A stretch of DNA of 64,000 bases from Vallitalea longa (GCF_027923465.1 NZ_BRLB01000013.1:1-64000); one strand, 5' to 3'; shown: positions 19,694 to 29,431, counted from the stretch's first letter. Translations and numbers: made by a program. The notes: generated by a model not told the origin, from the sequence alone.

Positions 19694-20415
19694 ATGGCAA
19701 AAGCATCAGCGAAGAAGCAAAAAAGTATAGAGCAGGCATTATGGGAGTCAGCTAATAAACTACGAGGAACCGTTGAACCTTCAGAATGGTTCTTAGCTTG
19801 ATTTTCTTGAAATATGCAGGAGATAAATTTGAGGAGCGTAAACAAGAGATTATTAAAGAAGGTAAAAAAAGATATATCGATATGGTCGAGTTTTACACTA
19901 TGAAGAATGTGTTTTATCTGCCGGAGGAATGTCGTTGGAGTGTAATAATCAATTCTGCAAAAACAAACGTAAAAGGTTTAGCGCTAACCATAGATACAGC
20001 ACTTTCAACAATAGAAAAGAAGAATCCGTCACTTAAAGGAGCTTTACCAGATAATTACTATTCAAGATTGAGTTTGGACTCAAGTAAGTTAGCGTCATTA
20101 TTAGACGAGATTAATAATATTAAGACATTGGAAGATAAGGAAAAGGATATTATCGGGAGAGTATATGAGTTTTGTTTGAGTAAATTTGCACTTGCAGGAG
20201 GCAAAGGAAAAGGAGAATTCTATACTCCGAAGGCAATTGTAAATTTAATTGCTGAAATGATTGAACCGTATAAAGATAAGATTTATGATCCTTGTTGTGG
20301 TAGTGGAGGTATGTTTGTACAGTCCATGAAATTCATTGAAAGTCATAATGGAAATAAACGTGATATTTCTATTTATGGGCAAGCGAATACAGCGACCACT
20401 TACAAACTAGATTGA
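19694..20415 (+). pseudogene. hsdM: Truncated, frameshifted type I methylase gene hsdM
   Basis: From ATG 19694 (GAGGAGA site) the frame encodes MAKASAKKQKS and ALWESANKLRG, a standard HsdM start. It stops after EPSEWFLA, but VLSLIFLKYAGDKFEER resumes in another frame at 19786, as if about 10 bp had been lost. The SAM motif DPCCGSGGMFVQS and the segment KGEFYTPKAIV are intact. The gene ends just after IYGQ, before the NPPF catalytic motif, where it runs into an unrelated mrr-like remnant. It is therefore inactive. No hsdS or hsdR gene is nearby. Confidence 0.85.
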
Positions 20416-20978
20416 AAGAAATGTGCAAGAATAACTGGAGTACGAAAAGCACTAATATACATCAAGTTATTCAAGATGATAACTCAGAAGATACATAAGT
20501 CGATTTGAACGAATTTATTTTGGACAGAATTTCCGAATTCATTATACGTAAGTTTAAAGGTCATGATATGGAGTGGCTTATTGAAGAAATACTTAAAGCA
20601 AAAGGATTTACAACATATAGAAGTCCTGAGGGAGCAAACTATTGCGTAGATATTTTAGCTTCGGCTGATACTTTAGGTTTTGGCTCACCAAGGATATGTG
20701 TTCAGATGAAATCGACTGATGGAACTGTTGATAGACCTACATTGGATCAATTAATTGGAACGATGAGTAATTATAATGCAGATTATGGGTTGCTTATTTC
20801 TTGGAGCGGAATTAAAAGTTCTGTGAATAAGGAAATCCCAAAGCAATTTTTCAAAGTGCGCTTGTGGGATTCAGAATAGAATAATCGAAGAAATTTTTGA
20901 AAACTATGATAATTTAAGTGATAAGATTAAAGCATAATACCTCTAAAGCGTGTTTGGATGTTGAATGAGGAAGAGTAA
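20406..20978 (+). pseudogene. Mrr-like restriction endonuclease remnant
   Basis: The frame from 20505 encodes an Mrr-type catalytic domain: FKGHDMEWLIEEILKAKGF, then VDILAS and ICVQMKST, which supply the D...QxK residues of the PD-(D/E)XK fold. The gene is broken by TAA at 20496-20498 and by two frameshifts near 20880 and 20936. Residual reading in the shifted frames (IIEEIFENYDNL, then IPLKRVWMLNEEE) matches the normal C-terminus of the family and ends at TAA 20976-20978. The N-terminal domain is missing, replaced by hsdM sequence. The stop overlaps the 8-bp target duplication of the adjacent insertion sequence. Confidence 0.75.
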
Positions 20979-20981
20979 CAG
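20974..20981. repeat. Left target-site duplication of the IS6-like element
   Basis: AGTAACAG, repeated exactly at 22865-22872 on the other side of the element. Confidence 0.85.
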
Positions 20982-21084
20982 GGTAGTGTAAAGTAGCCTA
21001 TGAAAAACAGAAACAAAAAAATAAGTAAGACTTAAAAGAAAAAAGGGGTAACAAAAATGGCTCTTGGTAACTTACGCCACCCTT

Positions 21085-21196
21085 GACAGCACCATTAAAC
21101 AATGCTTAAAAAGGTTGCCGACGGTGAAGAACTCAAGAACAGATAGACCTATCCCGTCGTAATCATGGCATTGTAGCATTGTTTAATGATGCTATC
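21085..21196. repeat. Imperfect 22-bp inverted repeat inside the IS
   Basis: The arms at 21085-21106 and 21175-21196 pair with 2 mismatches (core CATTAAACAATGCT). They enclose 68 bp that is richer in GC than the surroundings. The segment lies between the left IS end and the transposase stop and encodes nothing clear; it could form a structured RNA or be a small nested element. Confidence 0.6.
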
Positions 21197-21245
21197 AAGG
21201 GCATGTCCCTGCGGGATGGCTGTATCAGTGCCTCTGGTTCAAAAT

Positions 21246-22712
21246 CTAAGAACAGATAGATTTTTTAGATTGTTGCTCTTGTAAATGAAGAATGGTTTTT
21301 TGACCAAGGTATATAAGGAGTTGCCATTTACCAGGCATGTTATCAGCTTTGGAAAGCAAATTAACCCTATTCAAAGGCTTTTTATAGCAAGTAACTTTAT
21401 GGGGACGTAGGAAATTGTAATAAGCTACCCATAAAGACAAGGCATAATTAGCACCATCATAATTATCGTAACCATTGGTGACACGATAAGAAGCTTTAAA
21501 AGTTCGGTTAAGGCGTTCTACAATCTGCTTGAATGGGCGAAATTTTTTTGAAACTTCATCATCATTGGAAAGACCTATTACCTGAGTGATATCAAACTTA
21601 AGAGGATCTTTCTCAAGGAGAGCGAATTGTTGGGAAGCTAAAGGATAAGCACTATAGCCATCAGCAATAAAACGGAATTTATCAGGAAGCTTTTTGAGGT
21701 TGCGAAAAGCCATACGCATAGCAAGGATACAAGGGCCGACGCCACGATTATCAGATACCCTGTAACCAAGGATAGAACGAGAAACGGCGTCCATAATGAA
21801 CCAAATATAACCTTTGATACCACGGACTTTGATATAAGTTTCATCGGCTATCATAGTAGAGGAATGATTGTAATCATAATTATCAACAAAAGGTTTAATA
21901 AGAGTAGCAGCGGAATGAGCATAATTAGCAACCATAGTATGAGAGATATCAATACAATGAATGTCTTTTAAAGCCTGAGCAGTTTTTCTTAAAGATAGTC
22001 CAAGGTTTACATGATAAGACAAACAAAGTCCCATGATATGAGCACTTTTACTACGGAATTTAAAAGAAGAAGCATTTTTAGGAAGAGAATCCAAATCCAT
22101 AGCAAAAAAATCTACAGAGAATTCACGGTAGATATAGCGCAATTTATACTTATAGCGATCAGAATGTTTTACGTGATTAGGTAATTTACGCACATTGGAT
22201 ATATAGTAAGAGCACTTATTATTAATACACTTATGTACAGTAAAATGTTTCCTATCCTTTTTTGCAACAAGAGAATGATTACAATAAGGACATTTAAGAA
22301 CAAGAGGAGAAGAAACTTGTTCACCGGTAACAAAAGTTTTTTGGCAAACTTTACATTTAAACTGGCCCTTACCACCATTATTATCGTAAATATATTGATG
22401 AGGAGCACCACATAAAGGGCATATGGTATGGTTAGGAACATTACGGATTTTACCTTTTTGAGTCCTAACAGGTTTTAAAGGTTTACCATAACGAAGGAGA
22501 TAATATTCAGTCAAAAATTACCAATCTTGTTTAACAAAGCGTTTAATAATAGGTAGTTTATCTGTCTTGAATTTCTGATACTTAGGTGAATGAGCATCAT
22601 CAAAAGCCCATTGCTTAAGAGGGATAAATTTGGAGATAAAAAGAAGTAACCAAGAAATTTGTTGATTTTGGTATTGAATTATATCAAGTAAATAAGTTAT
22701 AATTGAAGGCAT
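21246..22712 (-). pseudogene. IS6-like DDE transposase with an in-frame TAA
   Basis: Reading leftward from 22712, 64 residues (ending IIKRFVKQDW) run into TAA at 22518-22520. The same frame continues with FLTEYYLLRYGKPLKPV for about 420 residues. The longer part has CxxC zinc-finger pairs (CPLCG, CKVCQ, CPYCN), then the DDE catalytic core with IADETYIKVRG, IADGYSAY and VERLNRTFKASYR. The stop sits where a glutamine codon would fit. Either the transposase is dead or a 422-residue product starts at TTG 22514, lacking the N-terminus. It is the only gene of the element. Confidence 0.8.
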
Positions 22713-22864
22713 AGCAATGACATCCTTTCAGAAATATTTGGTGTGTTGGAACTTCAATTATAACTGAAAATAGGGGGTCATTGTTATTTTATTGCAAAAA
22801 AACTGTGAAACCCTTATAAATAAAGAATTAAAACAAACAGTGTAGTGTAATATTTTACACTACC

Positions 22865-22872
22865 AGTAACAG
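22865..22872. repeat. Right target-site duplication of the IS6-like element
   Basis: AGTAACAG, identical to 20974-20981. Confidence 0.85.
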
Positions 22873-22887
22873 CAAGGGGGGAGATAT

Positions 22888-24264
22888 ATGAGCATAATCC
22901 AATGTCCGAAATGTGGATCTAAGATATCAAATAAGGCAAGAACCTGTCCATATTGTGGATTTTCAAGTAAAGATATAACAAGGCCAATTAATGAACAGGA
23001 CAAATATAAGATAGTTCCTATTTTTCAATATGAACTTGATGAGTGGAAGCCTAAAACTGAAACATTGACTTTTTTTTCAGAAGAAGATAATAAAAGCCTG
23101 ATTCAGTACTTTGGTGATTGGGACAGCATAAAGGTTAATCTACCAGATATAGCACAGATTATTCAGGAGATGCGTTCTAGAGATAAGATCCTTGTTGCAG
23201 AGATTGATACGTATGTTAAAGATTTAATTGATAAAGGGATATATAAGTTTTCGATTGATAAAAATGGTGAAATCTTACCAACTATTAGAGAGGGATCAAC
23301 AATTCGTAAGATGGTAAGGTTAAAGGAAGTAAATGTTGCACCAGAGTTAGGGAAACCTTTAAGCAATCTTTCAACAAATGCTGTTATGATTAGAATTTTA
23401 GATGAAATCGAGTATGTCGGTAATGTAATTAAAGAGATTCAAATCGAAATGCAGGATGATCGCTTAGCAATAGTAGAAGCTTCAAGAGATAAATTGCTTT
23501 AAGCAAGGAAAATCCATGATACTAGGTTGAGAGAAATAGCGGTTCTTAATGTAATTAATTCAGCTACTGATGGTAAACTTACTTTAATAAAAAAATTCAA
23601 TCAAAACTTAGAGTAAATTAAAAGTAATCCACAAAAATCTCTTATCTATAGTGTGATTAATCAAAATAAAGGAAGAGACTTCGATGAAAAGTCAATAAAT
23701 TCATTTCAAACACTTATTTCTATTACTAATGCCATTCAGCTAGAATGTGAAGGATACGCAATGCTAGGAGAATATGAAGCGGGAAAAGAATGCTTAAGAC
23801 AATTTAAAGAGTTTATTATAGATAATAAACTAAACGAACGAGATATATTGATACTACTTAATGAGAACTTGAAGCAGAAACAAATAAATGTGGTAAATGA
23901 TTTTTCTAGTATTGCAGATGGAATATCAGAGTTCGATGCTACTAAGAAGATAGAAAGTCATATAAATGATGTTCTGATTGAAAGAGAAGTGGGGGTTAAT
24001 GAAAATGTTCGGAAGAATGAAAACGATATTGACGAAGGACCACGTTATTGTAAGAAGTGCGGATGTGAACTAGTGAGTACTAATAAGCGGAATCTTTGTG
24101 CTAATTGTCAAAGAGAAAAGGGTAAGGGAATCAGAAATGGTATTCTTACAGGTCTCGGAATGTTCATGGGCATAATAGCGCTAGGGTGGCTTAATGACCA
24201 AAATGGTGAAGATACTGATGAAGTATCTTTGAATAAAGAGGATAATGATGATACTAATGCCTAG
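22888..24264 (+). pseudogene. Zinc-ribbon membrane protein with two in-frame TAA codons
   Basis: One continuous frame of 459 codons contains TAA at 23500-23502 (codon 205) and 23614-23616 (codon 243). Text across the stops is coherent: DKLL-stop-ARKIHDTRLREIAVL and QNLE-stop-IKSNPQKS. The N-terminus is a double-CxxC zinc ribbon (CPKCGSKISNKARTCPYCG). A helical middle follows, with ECEGYAMLGEY in the second half. Near the end come a second zinc ribbon (YCKKCG, LCANCQ) and a membrane helix (GILTGLGMFMGIIALGWL). Both stops would be CAA in the ancestor if glutamine was present. It begins the operon with the TPR, methyltransferase and DUF1848 genes. Function is unknown. Confidence 0.7.
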
Positions 24265-24298
24265 AGGCAAAATTGATTACCTACTTAGGAGGAGTGTA

Positions 24299-26083
24299 AT
24301 GTATTTATTTGTAAACCTGTTCAATGAAAAGACGGTAGAGAGAAAGAAATATTATCTAAGTGAAAACTTCTTAAAGCCAACAATTGCATCATTTAACGAA
24401 TATTGTGAGTTGGACACTTCAAAGATAAAAGGGTGTATAGGTTATTTTATGACAAAGGAGTACTCTAATGATGGTGTATTCTTAATGCAAGTTAATAATA
24501 TTGTTGCGACTGAAAAGGAGTTTTCATTCGAATTTGAAATTCAGGAAACAATGATTCAAACGAATAAACAGATAATTAGTAATTTATATAGAGTAGCAGC
24601 TTTAAATGACTGGTTAGATGAGAAGGGTTATAGTCCCAATGCTTATATACTGGACAAACAGACCTTTAATCTAGTTAGAAAGGGACAAATAAACAAAACA
24701 AAACAATCAAGTTATACCTCACAAATACAAGAGCTTAAAGGTAGGTATGATTGGAAGGGGATAATTGACTTATTTAGTCCTATTCAATCAATTAAAGAAG
24801 GGCATGAACTTTGGAAGAATGTAAATGACTTATATGAAATTGGTTTTGCCTGCAGTAAGTTAGGTGAACCTAAGAATGGCAAGACTAGAGATAGAGAACA
24901 TTTGAAGGAAGTAGCGGAATTTCGAAATCATAGTATTCGATTGTATAAGAGATGTATTGAGTTAGAACCATTAGATTTTAGGTATTTGTCAGCATTAGCA
25001 TATAGATACTATCTGAACGCAATAGAGCTGTCAAAGCAAAAAGGTAGAAATGATGGGAATAAAGATGAAGAAATAGAGAATGCAATATCCTATTTTCAAA
25101 AGGCGACTGCATTAAACAGTAAATCAATTAAAGATAATTATAGAATGGGAAAACTAATTCTTGAATATAAAATTAAACAGATGAAATATAAATCACATGT
25201 GTGGGACCGAGAGTTCTTTGAAGAGTTTCAGATCGTAGAACAAAAGGGGATTGAGGCGATTACCAAAGCCATAAAATCATATGGAAGTCTGGATATAGAA
25301 AGAAGAAAAAACTACAACAAAGAATATATCAAGTCATGTTACTGTCTTGGATCGTATTATTTACAAAAACCACAGATACCAGTAATAGAGTCATTAATGA
25401 GTAAAATATCTGCAACTGAATATTTGACATCAGTAAATAAGGATGATATACAAGATGTCGCGAATGCTAGACATTTTCTTGAGGAGACATTTATTACAGA
25501 ATCAGGATATGATATTTCAGAGGATCTGAGTATTGAAGAGTTATTGAAACAACAAAACAGATGGACTATTTCTCCGATGGATGTCTTGTACAAATTAGCT
25601 GTGGTATATTTGTATATGTATTTCATTAAAGATAATTACACAACTGATAATGTAAGCGCATTGAGATACAAAGAAAATGCATTGAGGTTGATGGATATAA
25701 CTCACCAAATTGGAAGTCAAGGAAGAAAGAAAAGAATTGTAAATAGAAATACATGGTTTATCAGTGATAAATATGCATTATTGCATATCTTAAATGGAAA
25801 TTATACAGATGCAATAAAACTTATCAAAAATGCAAGAGATGGATATATTATCAATACTTTATGTTTGGCATATTTATTAGAAGGAAAAGAAGATGTTTAT
25901 TCTAGGTGTATTGATAAACTTAATGAAGCAGTTTCAAATAAATATAACCTAGCAAAGCCTGTAGCCTATGCATTAATGCTATATATTTATAAAAAACAAG
26001 GCGATAATGTGAAATATAACGAACTTTTAAGCACTTTAGATAAATCGAGCCATAAGTACTTTAAATGTTTAGGAGTGAGTTAG
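24299..26083 (+). CDS. Large TPR-like helical protein
   Basis: A 595-residue protein. I choose ATG 24299 because TTAGGAGGAG lies 7 bases before it; an earlier in-frame ATG at 24245 overlaps the previous gene and has no site. The first 130 residues form a mixed domain (YLFVNLFNEKTVERKKYYLS). The rest is helical with TPR-like repeats, for example YKRCIELEPLDFRYLSALAYR and AISYFQKATALNSKSIKDNYRMG. TPR proteins act as protein-binding scaffolds. Its stop codon touches the start of the methyltransferase gene, so the products are probably made together. No enzyme motif is seen. The biological role is unknown. Confidence 0.75.
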   Translation: MYLFVNLFNEKTVERKKYYLSENFLKPTIASFNEYCELDTSKIKGCIGYFMTKEYSNDGVFLMQVNNIVATEKEFSFEFEIQETMIQTNKQIISNLYRVAALNDWLDEKGYSPNAYILDKQTFNLVRKGQINKTKQSSYTSQIQELKGRYDWKGIIDLFSPIQSIKEGHELWKNVNDLYEIGFACSKLGEPKNGKTRDREHLKEVAEFRNHSIRLYKRCIELEPLDFRYLSALAYRYYLNAIELSKQKGRNDGNKDEEIENAISYFQKATALNSKSIKDNYRMGKLILEYKIKQMKYKSHVWDREFFEEFQIVEQKGIEAITKAIKSYGSLDIERRKNYNKEYIKSCYCLGSYYLQKPQIPVIESLMSKISATEYLTSVNKDDIQDVANARHFLEETFITESGYDISEDLSIEELLKQQNRWTISPMDVLYKLAVVYLYMYFIKDNYTTDNVSALRYKENALRLMDITHQIGSQGRKKRIVNRNTWFISDKYALLHILNGNYTDAIKLIKNARDGYIINTLCLAYLLEGKEDVYSRCIDKLNEAVSNKYNLAKPVAYALMLYIYKKQGDNVKYNELLSTLDKSSHKYFKCLGVS

Positions 26084-27439
26084 ATGTTTGTTGATAAGTT
26101 AGACCAATGTTTGGTTATGGAGGAAAATGATTTAAAGAGTACTTTGACTGAATTTAGCCAGAACAGAATTATACCTTTATATATTGAAAAGGGAATTTTG
26201 AATTACATATTTCAGAAAAATGGTATTTCGTTTATGTCGAATGGCAGGCTTGATGATCTTCTAATACATTTACCTGATGAAGTAACTGATAAAATAATTC
26301 ACGATGTTAAAGCAATGTTTTTTTCAGGAGGGAAGATAAATTATAAGAACTTTTATGAATCATATTTGTTTTATTATTTTGAAGCAAACATATTCAAGGT
26401 TTGGAAACCATTATTAGATATACAGTTAAGCAATTTGTTGAAAAATGAGTTGATTATTCTTGATATAGGTACTGGTCCGGGATCTATACCAGTAGGAATT
26501 ATTGAATATTATAAATTATTAAGTAGTAGATATCCTGATATTGATTTTAGTATTGTGATAGATATTATTGAAGCGGAAGAAGATTTTATTAAGATAGCTG
26601 AACATATGGTGTCAGAGGTTATTGATCCATCAATAACTAACCTTGATATTGTATTAAGGAAGAGGGTGAATCAAGTTCTTGACTATGAGTTTGATTATAC
26701 TATTCTCGATACATATGATTTAATTACAATGAGTAATTTCTTAACAGTTAACGAAAGAGAGAATGTTGCAAAAGGCTCAGAAATATTGAAGAAACTTTCT
26801 GATCATCTCAAAGAAGATGGAGCTATAGTAGTAATTGAACCAGGTGATACTGAAAATGGAAAGCTTATGAAAGATATCCGTAATACTATTTCAGATGGAA
26901 CTAATATAAATGTTTTTGCTCCCTGTACGGGTGTTTGGGATCAAAAGAAAACGTATAATTGTAATTGTTATAGCCCAACTAGAGCTTATTGGGAAATACC
27001 TAGATTACATAGATTTCTTTATAACAAAGGTTTGAGCAAGGCTGGACGTGAGCAACTACCTTTCCAATATATAGTATATAGATTAGATGGGTTTACTAAA
27101 TATAATATTATAAAGAACAGACAACATTATATACAGTTAAAAGATTTGCATAAATATATAAATATGAAGGTTAATGTGAAAGCTAATATTAGGTCGGTTA
27201 TTGAAAGGAAATTCTCGAATCAATGGGCTGTTCTACTTTGTGATGGTAGCTGCACATTTGAAAAAAGAAACTCAGAGATTAAGACGGTTATTAAAGATGA
27301 CTTCTTAGGTGAAATTGGATTGACATTGCCAATAATTGCAGGAGAGAGAATAACATTGAAGAATGTACTTGTAAAAAGTACAAATTATGGCTTTGAACTA
27401 GAAGTTACAAAAGAATCAATTATAAATATTGAATATTAA
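26084..27439 (+). CDS. Rsm22-like SAM methyltransferase with an OB-fold tail
   Basis: A 451-residue predicted methyltransferase. The N-terminal helical part (about 1-120) is followed by the class I SAM motif IILDIGTGPGSIPVG. A later acidic motif (TYDLITMSNFLTVNERE) fits the family. Residues about 283-300 hold PCTGVWDQ and TYNCNCYS, a cysteine set in the position where Rsm22-type rRNA methyltransferases carry a metal-binding cluster. The last 100 residues (MKVNVKANIRSVIERKF, LLCDGS) look like an OB-fold that could bind RNA. It abuts the TPR gene without spacing and precedes DUF1848 by 13 bp. Substrate is unknown; RNA is my inference. Confidence 0.65.
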   Translation: MFVDKLDQCLVMEENDLKSTLTEFSQNRIIPLYIEKGILNYIFQKNGISFMSNGRLDDLLIHLPDEVTDKIIHDVKAMFFSGGKINYKNFYESYLFYYFEANIFKVWKPLLDIQLSNLLKNELIILDIGTGPGSIPVGIIEYYKLLSSRYPDIDFSIVIDIIEAEEDFIKIAEHMVSEVIDPSITNLDIVLRKRVNQVLDYEFDYTILDTYDLITMSNFLTVNERENVAKGSEILKKLSDHLKEDGAIVVIEPGDTENGKLMKDIRNTISDGTNINVFAPCTGVWDQKKTYNCNCYSPTRAYWEIPRLHRFLYNKGLSKAGREQLPFQYIVYRLDGFTKYNIIKNRQHYIQLKDLHKYINMKVNVKANIRSVIERKFSNQWAVLLCDGSCTFEKRNSEIKTVIKDDFLGEIGLTLPIIAGERITLKNVLVKSTNYGFELEVTKESIINIEY

Positions 27440-27452
27440 GGAGTGGCTTTAA

Positions 27453-28394
27453 ATGATATTAAGTATAAGTAGAAGGAGTGATATACCGGCATTTTATACA
27501 GACTGGCTCATTAAAAGATTTGAGGAAGGGTTTGTCTATGTTAGAAATCCGATGAACTTTCATCAGGTGAGTGAAGTCAAGTTATCACCTGAATTAATTG
27601 ACTGTATTGTATTTTGGACTAAAGATCCAAAAAAAATTATTCCTAAGTTAGACACGTTCAATAAATACAAGTATTACTTTCAGATTACAATAAATTCGTA
27701 TGGCATAGACCTTGAAAAAAATGTACGATCTAAAAGTGAAATAATTAAAAGTGTAATAGAGCTTAGTAGGTTAATAGGTAAGGAGCGAATTATTTGGAGA
27801 TATGATCCTGTTATACTTACAGAAAAATATGATTTTGCATATCATGAAAAGTACTTTAGAAAGCTTATGGATATGCTTAGCCCTTATTGTGATAAATGTG
27901 TTATCAGTTTTTTAGATATTTATACAAAAACCAAACGTAACATGAAAGAAATTGACTTTCAAGAAATAACTGATAAAGATATGAGATATATTGCAGAGGC
28001 CTTTACAAAGATTGCTTCAGAATATAAAATGACTATTGAGACTTGTTCCGAGTTGATTGATTTATCTGATTTTGGGATAAAGCACGGCAAATGTGTTGAT
28101 GATAAAATGATTTCAAAGTTAAATAATTGTGATGTAGTTATATCAAAAGATGCTAATCAAAGAGATATTTGTGGCTGTGTTAAAAGCATAGATATAGGTG
28201 CTTACAATACATGTAATCATAATTGCTTATATTGTTATGCTAATTTCAGTGAAAAGGCTACAATTAATAATATTGGGAAACACGATGATGGATCTCCTTT
28301 CTTGATTGGAAATATAGAAGAGGGGGATGTTGTGAAGGAAAGAAAAATGGAAAAGTACTGTACCGGCTTTGAACAAGTTAGGTTATTTGATTAA
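27453..28394 (+). CDS. DUF1848 family protein with a CxxxCxxC cluster
   Basis: The opening ILSISRRSDIPAFYTDWL and the segment VFWTKDPKKIIPKL are hallmarks of DUF1848, a conserved family of unknown function. The C-terminal NTCNHNCLYCYANF carries the CxxxCxxC arrangement that binds a 4Fe-4S cluster in radical-SAM enzymes, here near the end rather than the start of a TIM-barrel-like protein. The 313-residue length is normal. A TAAGGAG ribosome site lies before the ATG, and the spacing to the methyltransferase gene is 13 bp. A redox or radical modification role is inferred. Confidence 0.85.
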   Translation: MILSISRRSDIPAFYTDWLIKRFEEGFVYVRNPMNFHQVSEVKLSPELIDCIVFWTKDPKKIIPKLDTFNKYKYYFQITINSYGIDLEKNVRSKSEIIKSVIELSRLIGKERIIWRYDPVILTEKYDFAYHEKYFRKLMDMLSPYCDKCVISFLDIYTKTKRNMKEIDFQEITDKDMRYIAEAFTKIASEYKMTIETCSELIDLSDFGIKHGKCVDDKMISKLNNCDVVISKDANQRDICGCVKSIDIGAYNTCNHNCLYCYANFSEKATINNIGKHDDGSPFLIGNIEEGDVVKERKMEKYCTGFEQVRLFD

Positions 28395-28501
28395 GATTAA
28401 TCATTAAATTTACTTAATTTATTGTGTTATATAAGATGGAATCATATAATAATAATAGATGAGTAAATATAAGATTAGATTATGAATATAAAGGAGAAAG
28501 T

Positions 28502-28606
28502 ATGGGGAAAAAACACTATGCAGTAAAAGTTGGTAAAGTCACAGGTATATATTCAACTTGGGATGAATGCAAAGCACAAGTTGAAGGTGTCAGCGGTGCA
28601 TTATAA
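28502..28606 (+). pseudogene. RNase H1 N-terminal fragment
   Basis: ATG 28502, with AAGGAGA upstream, starts the hybrid-binding (viroplasmin-like) domain of bacterial RNase H1: KKHYAVKVGKVTGIYSTWDE. It stops after VSGAL at TAA 28604-28606, where the family normally continues YKSF; a one-base change would restore reading. The catalytic domain is not found downstream. Confidence 0.7.
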
Positions 28607-28712
28607 AATCAAAGAACTTATTAGTTTGATTATAAGAAAAATAACCAATGGAGTTTAGCTAATGGATGAAATCGTACAGGAGAACCGTTTTGCATGACAG
28701 TTAATCAAAAAT

Positions 28713-28768
28713 AAAGATGCAGTGTAAAGTGCATAAATTCCATTTATGCGTTCTACACTGCATCTTTT
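28713..28768 (+). terminator. Long two-part hairpin, terminator-like
   Basis: A 14-bp perfect outer stem (28713-28726 with 28754-28767) and an 8-bp inner stem (GCATAAAT with ATTTATGC) are separated by a small internal loop and end in TTTT. It may terminate the RNase H remnant transcript. Its core AGTGTAAAGT also matches the left end of the IS6-like element, so a derived miniature element is possible. Confidence 0.55.
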
Positions 28769-28951
28769 AATGAGACCAAGTGTGAAAAGTCAATACAAAA
28801 TTAGGTGTTGATGATTTCAAAGATATGATTAAGAAATCAATAACGAAATTATTAGAATTTAATAAATAGAAATGTAATCAGACACAGTATGCAGAGTGGT
28901 TCAATGAAAAATCAAAGAAAATAATGAATAGTGGATTCGCTTTAAAATATT

Positions 28952-29431
28952 GTGATTGTTAGAAAGATGTTATATTCACTGTTCAATATTGATTATACCA
29001 ATTTAGTAGAATCACAGTATGTTCTTAGTAATTATGACAGCTATTTGAATAACAAAGAGACTAAGTTGTTTTCAGGGGAAAAGCTAATTGGAGATTATTT
29101 CGATCTTGATTTAAAACATTATATTAAACTTGAGTGTAATGTTGATCAAAATGGTTTTAGACGTCAACCGCTATCAAAATACCTCCTGAAAAAAGCAAAA
29201 GAGTCTCGAGTTTTTATCAAAGAAACTAGTGTGACTGGTGATTATAAATGTTTTTGGAAAGTAAGAAATATTGGAGTTGTAGCAGAGAATAAAACTAATA
29301 TTTTTGGTCAAACAGATATAAAAAAATCAGCTTATTCAAAAAAAGAGGAAACTAGTTTTAATGGCCCTCACTATGTAGAGTGTTACATTGTAAAGAATAA
29401 TATGCTTCTGACAGAATTGAAGTGCATATAA
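28952..29431 (+). pseudogene. C-terminal remnant of a CBASS-type nucleotidyltransferase (AGS-C sensor)
   Basis: A 159-codon frame from GTG 28952 (or ATG 28967) with no good ribosome site and a stop just upstream. Segments DLDLKHYIKLECNVDQNGFR, CFWKVRNIGVVAE and SFNGPHYVECYIVKNN fit the C-terminal AGS-C sensor domain that follows the catalytic part in many CD-NTase defence enzymes. The catalytic N-terminal half is missing, so no cyclic nucleotide could be made. No effector gene is adjacent. I rate the family match as probable, not certain. Confidence 0.5.

Larger units (their letters stand above)
20982..22864 (-). mobile_element. IS6-like insertion sequence, 1883 bp
   Basis: The ends carry inverted repeats starting GGTAGTGTAAA (20982 rightward; 22864 leftward), 11 bp perfect and continuing with mismatches. 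The element is flanked by exact 8-bp direct repeats AGTAACAG at 20974-20981 and 22865-22872. An 8-bp duplication, GG-starting ends and a DDE transposase with a zinc finger fit the IS6 family. It landed between the mrr-like stop and the ribosome site of the zinc-ribbon gene; removing it leaves those genes about 15 bp apart, i.e. one former operon. Its transposase carries an in-frame stop. Confidence 0.85.

Noticed and set aside
15572-24264. Stop-codon recoding (TAA/TAG read as glutamine) in island A
   Set aside because: Intact genes in the same island end with TAA or TAG, frameshifts accompany the stops, and no suppressor tRNA is seen. Decay explains it better.
24245-24298. Earlier start for the TPR gene
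   Set aside because: It overlaps the previous gene and has no ribosome site; ATG 24299 has an excellent one.
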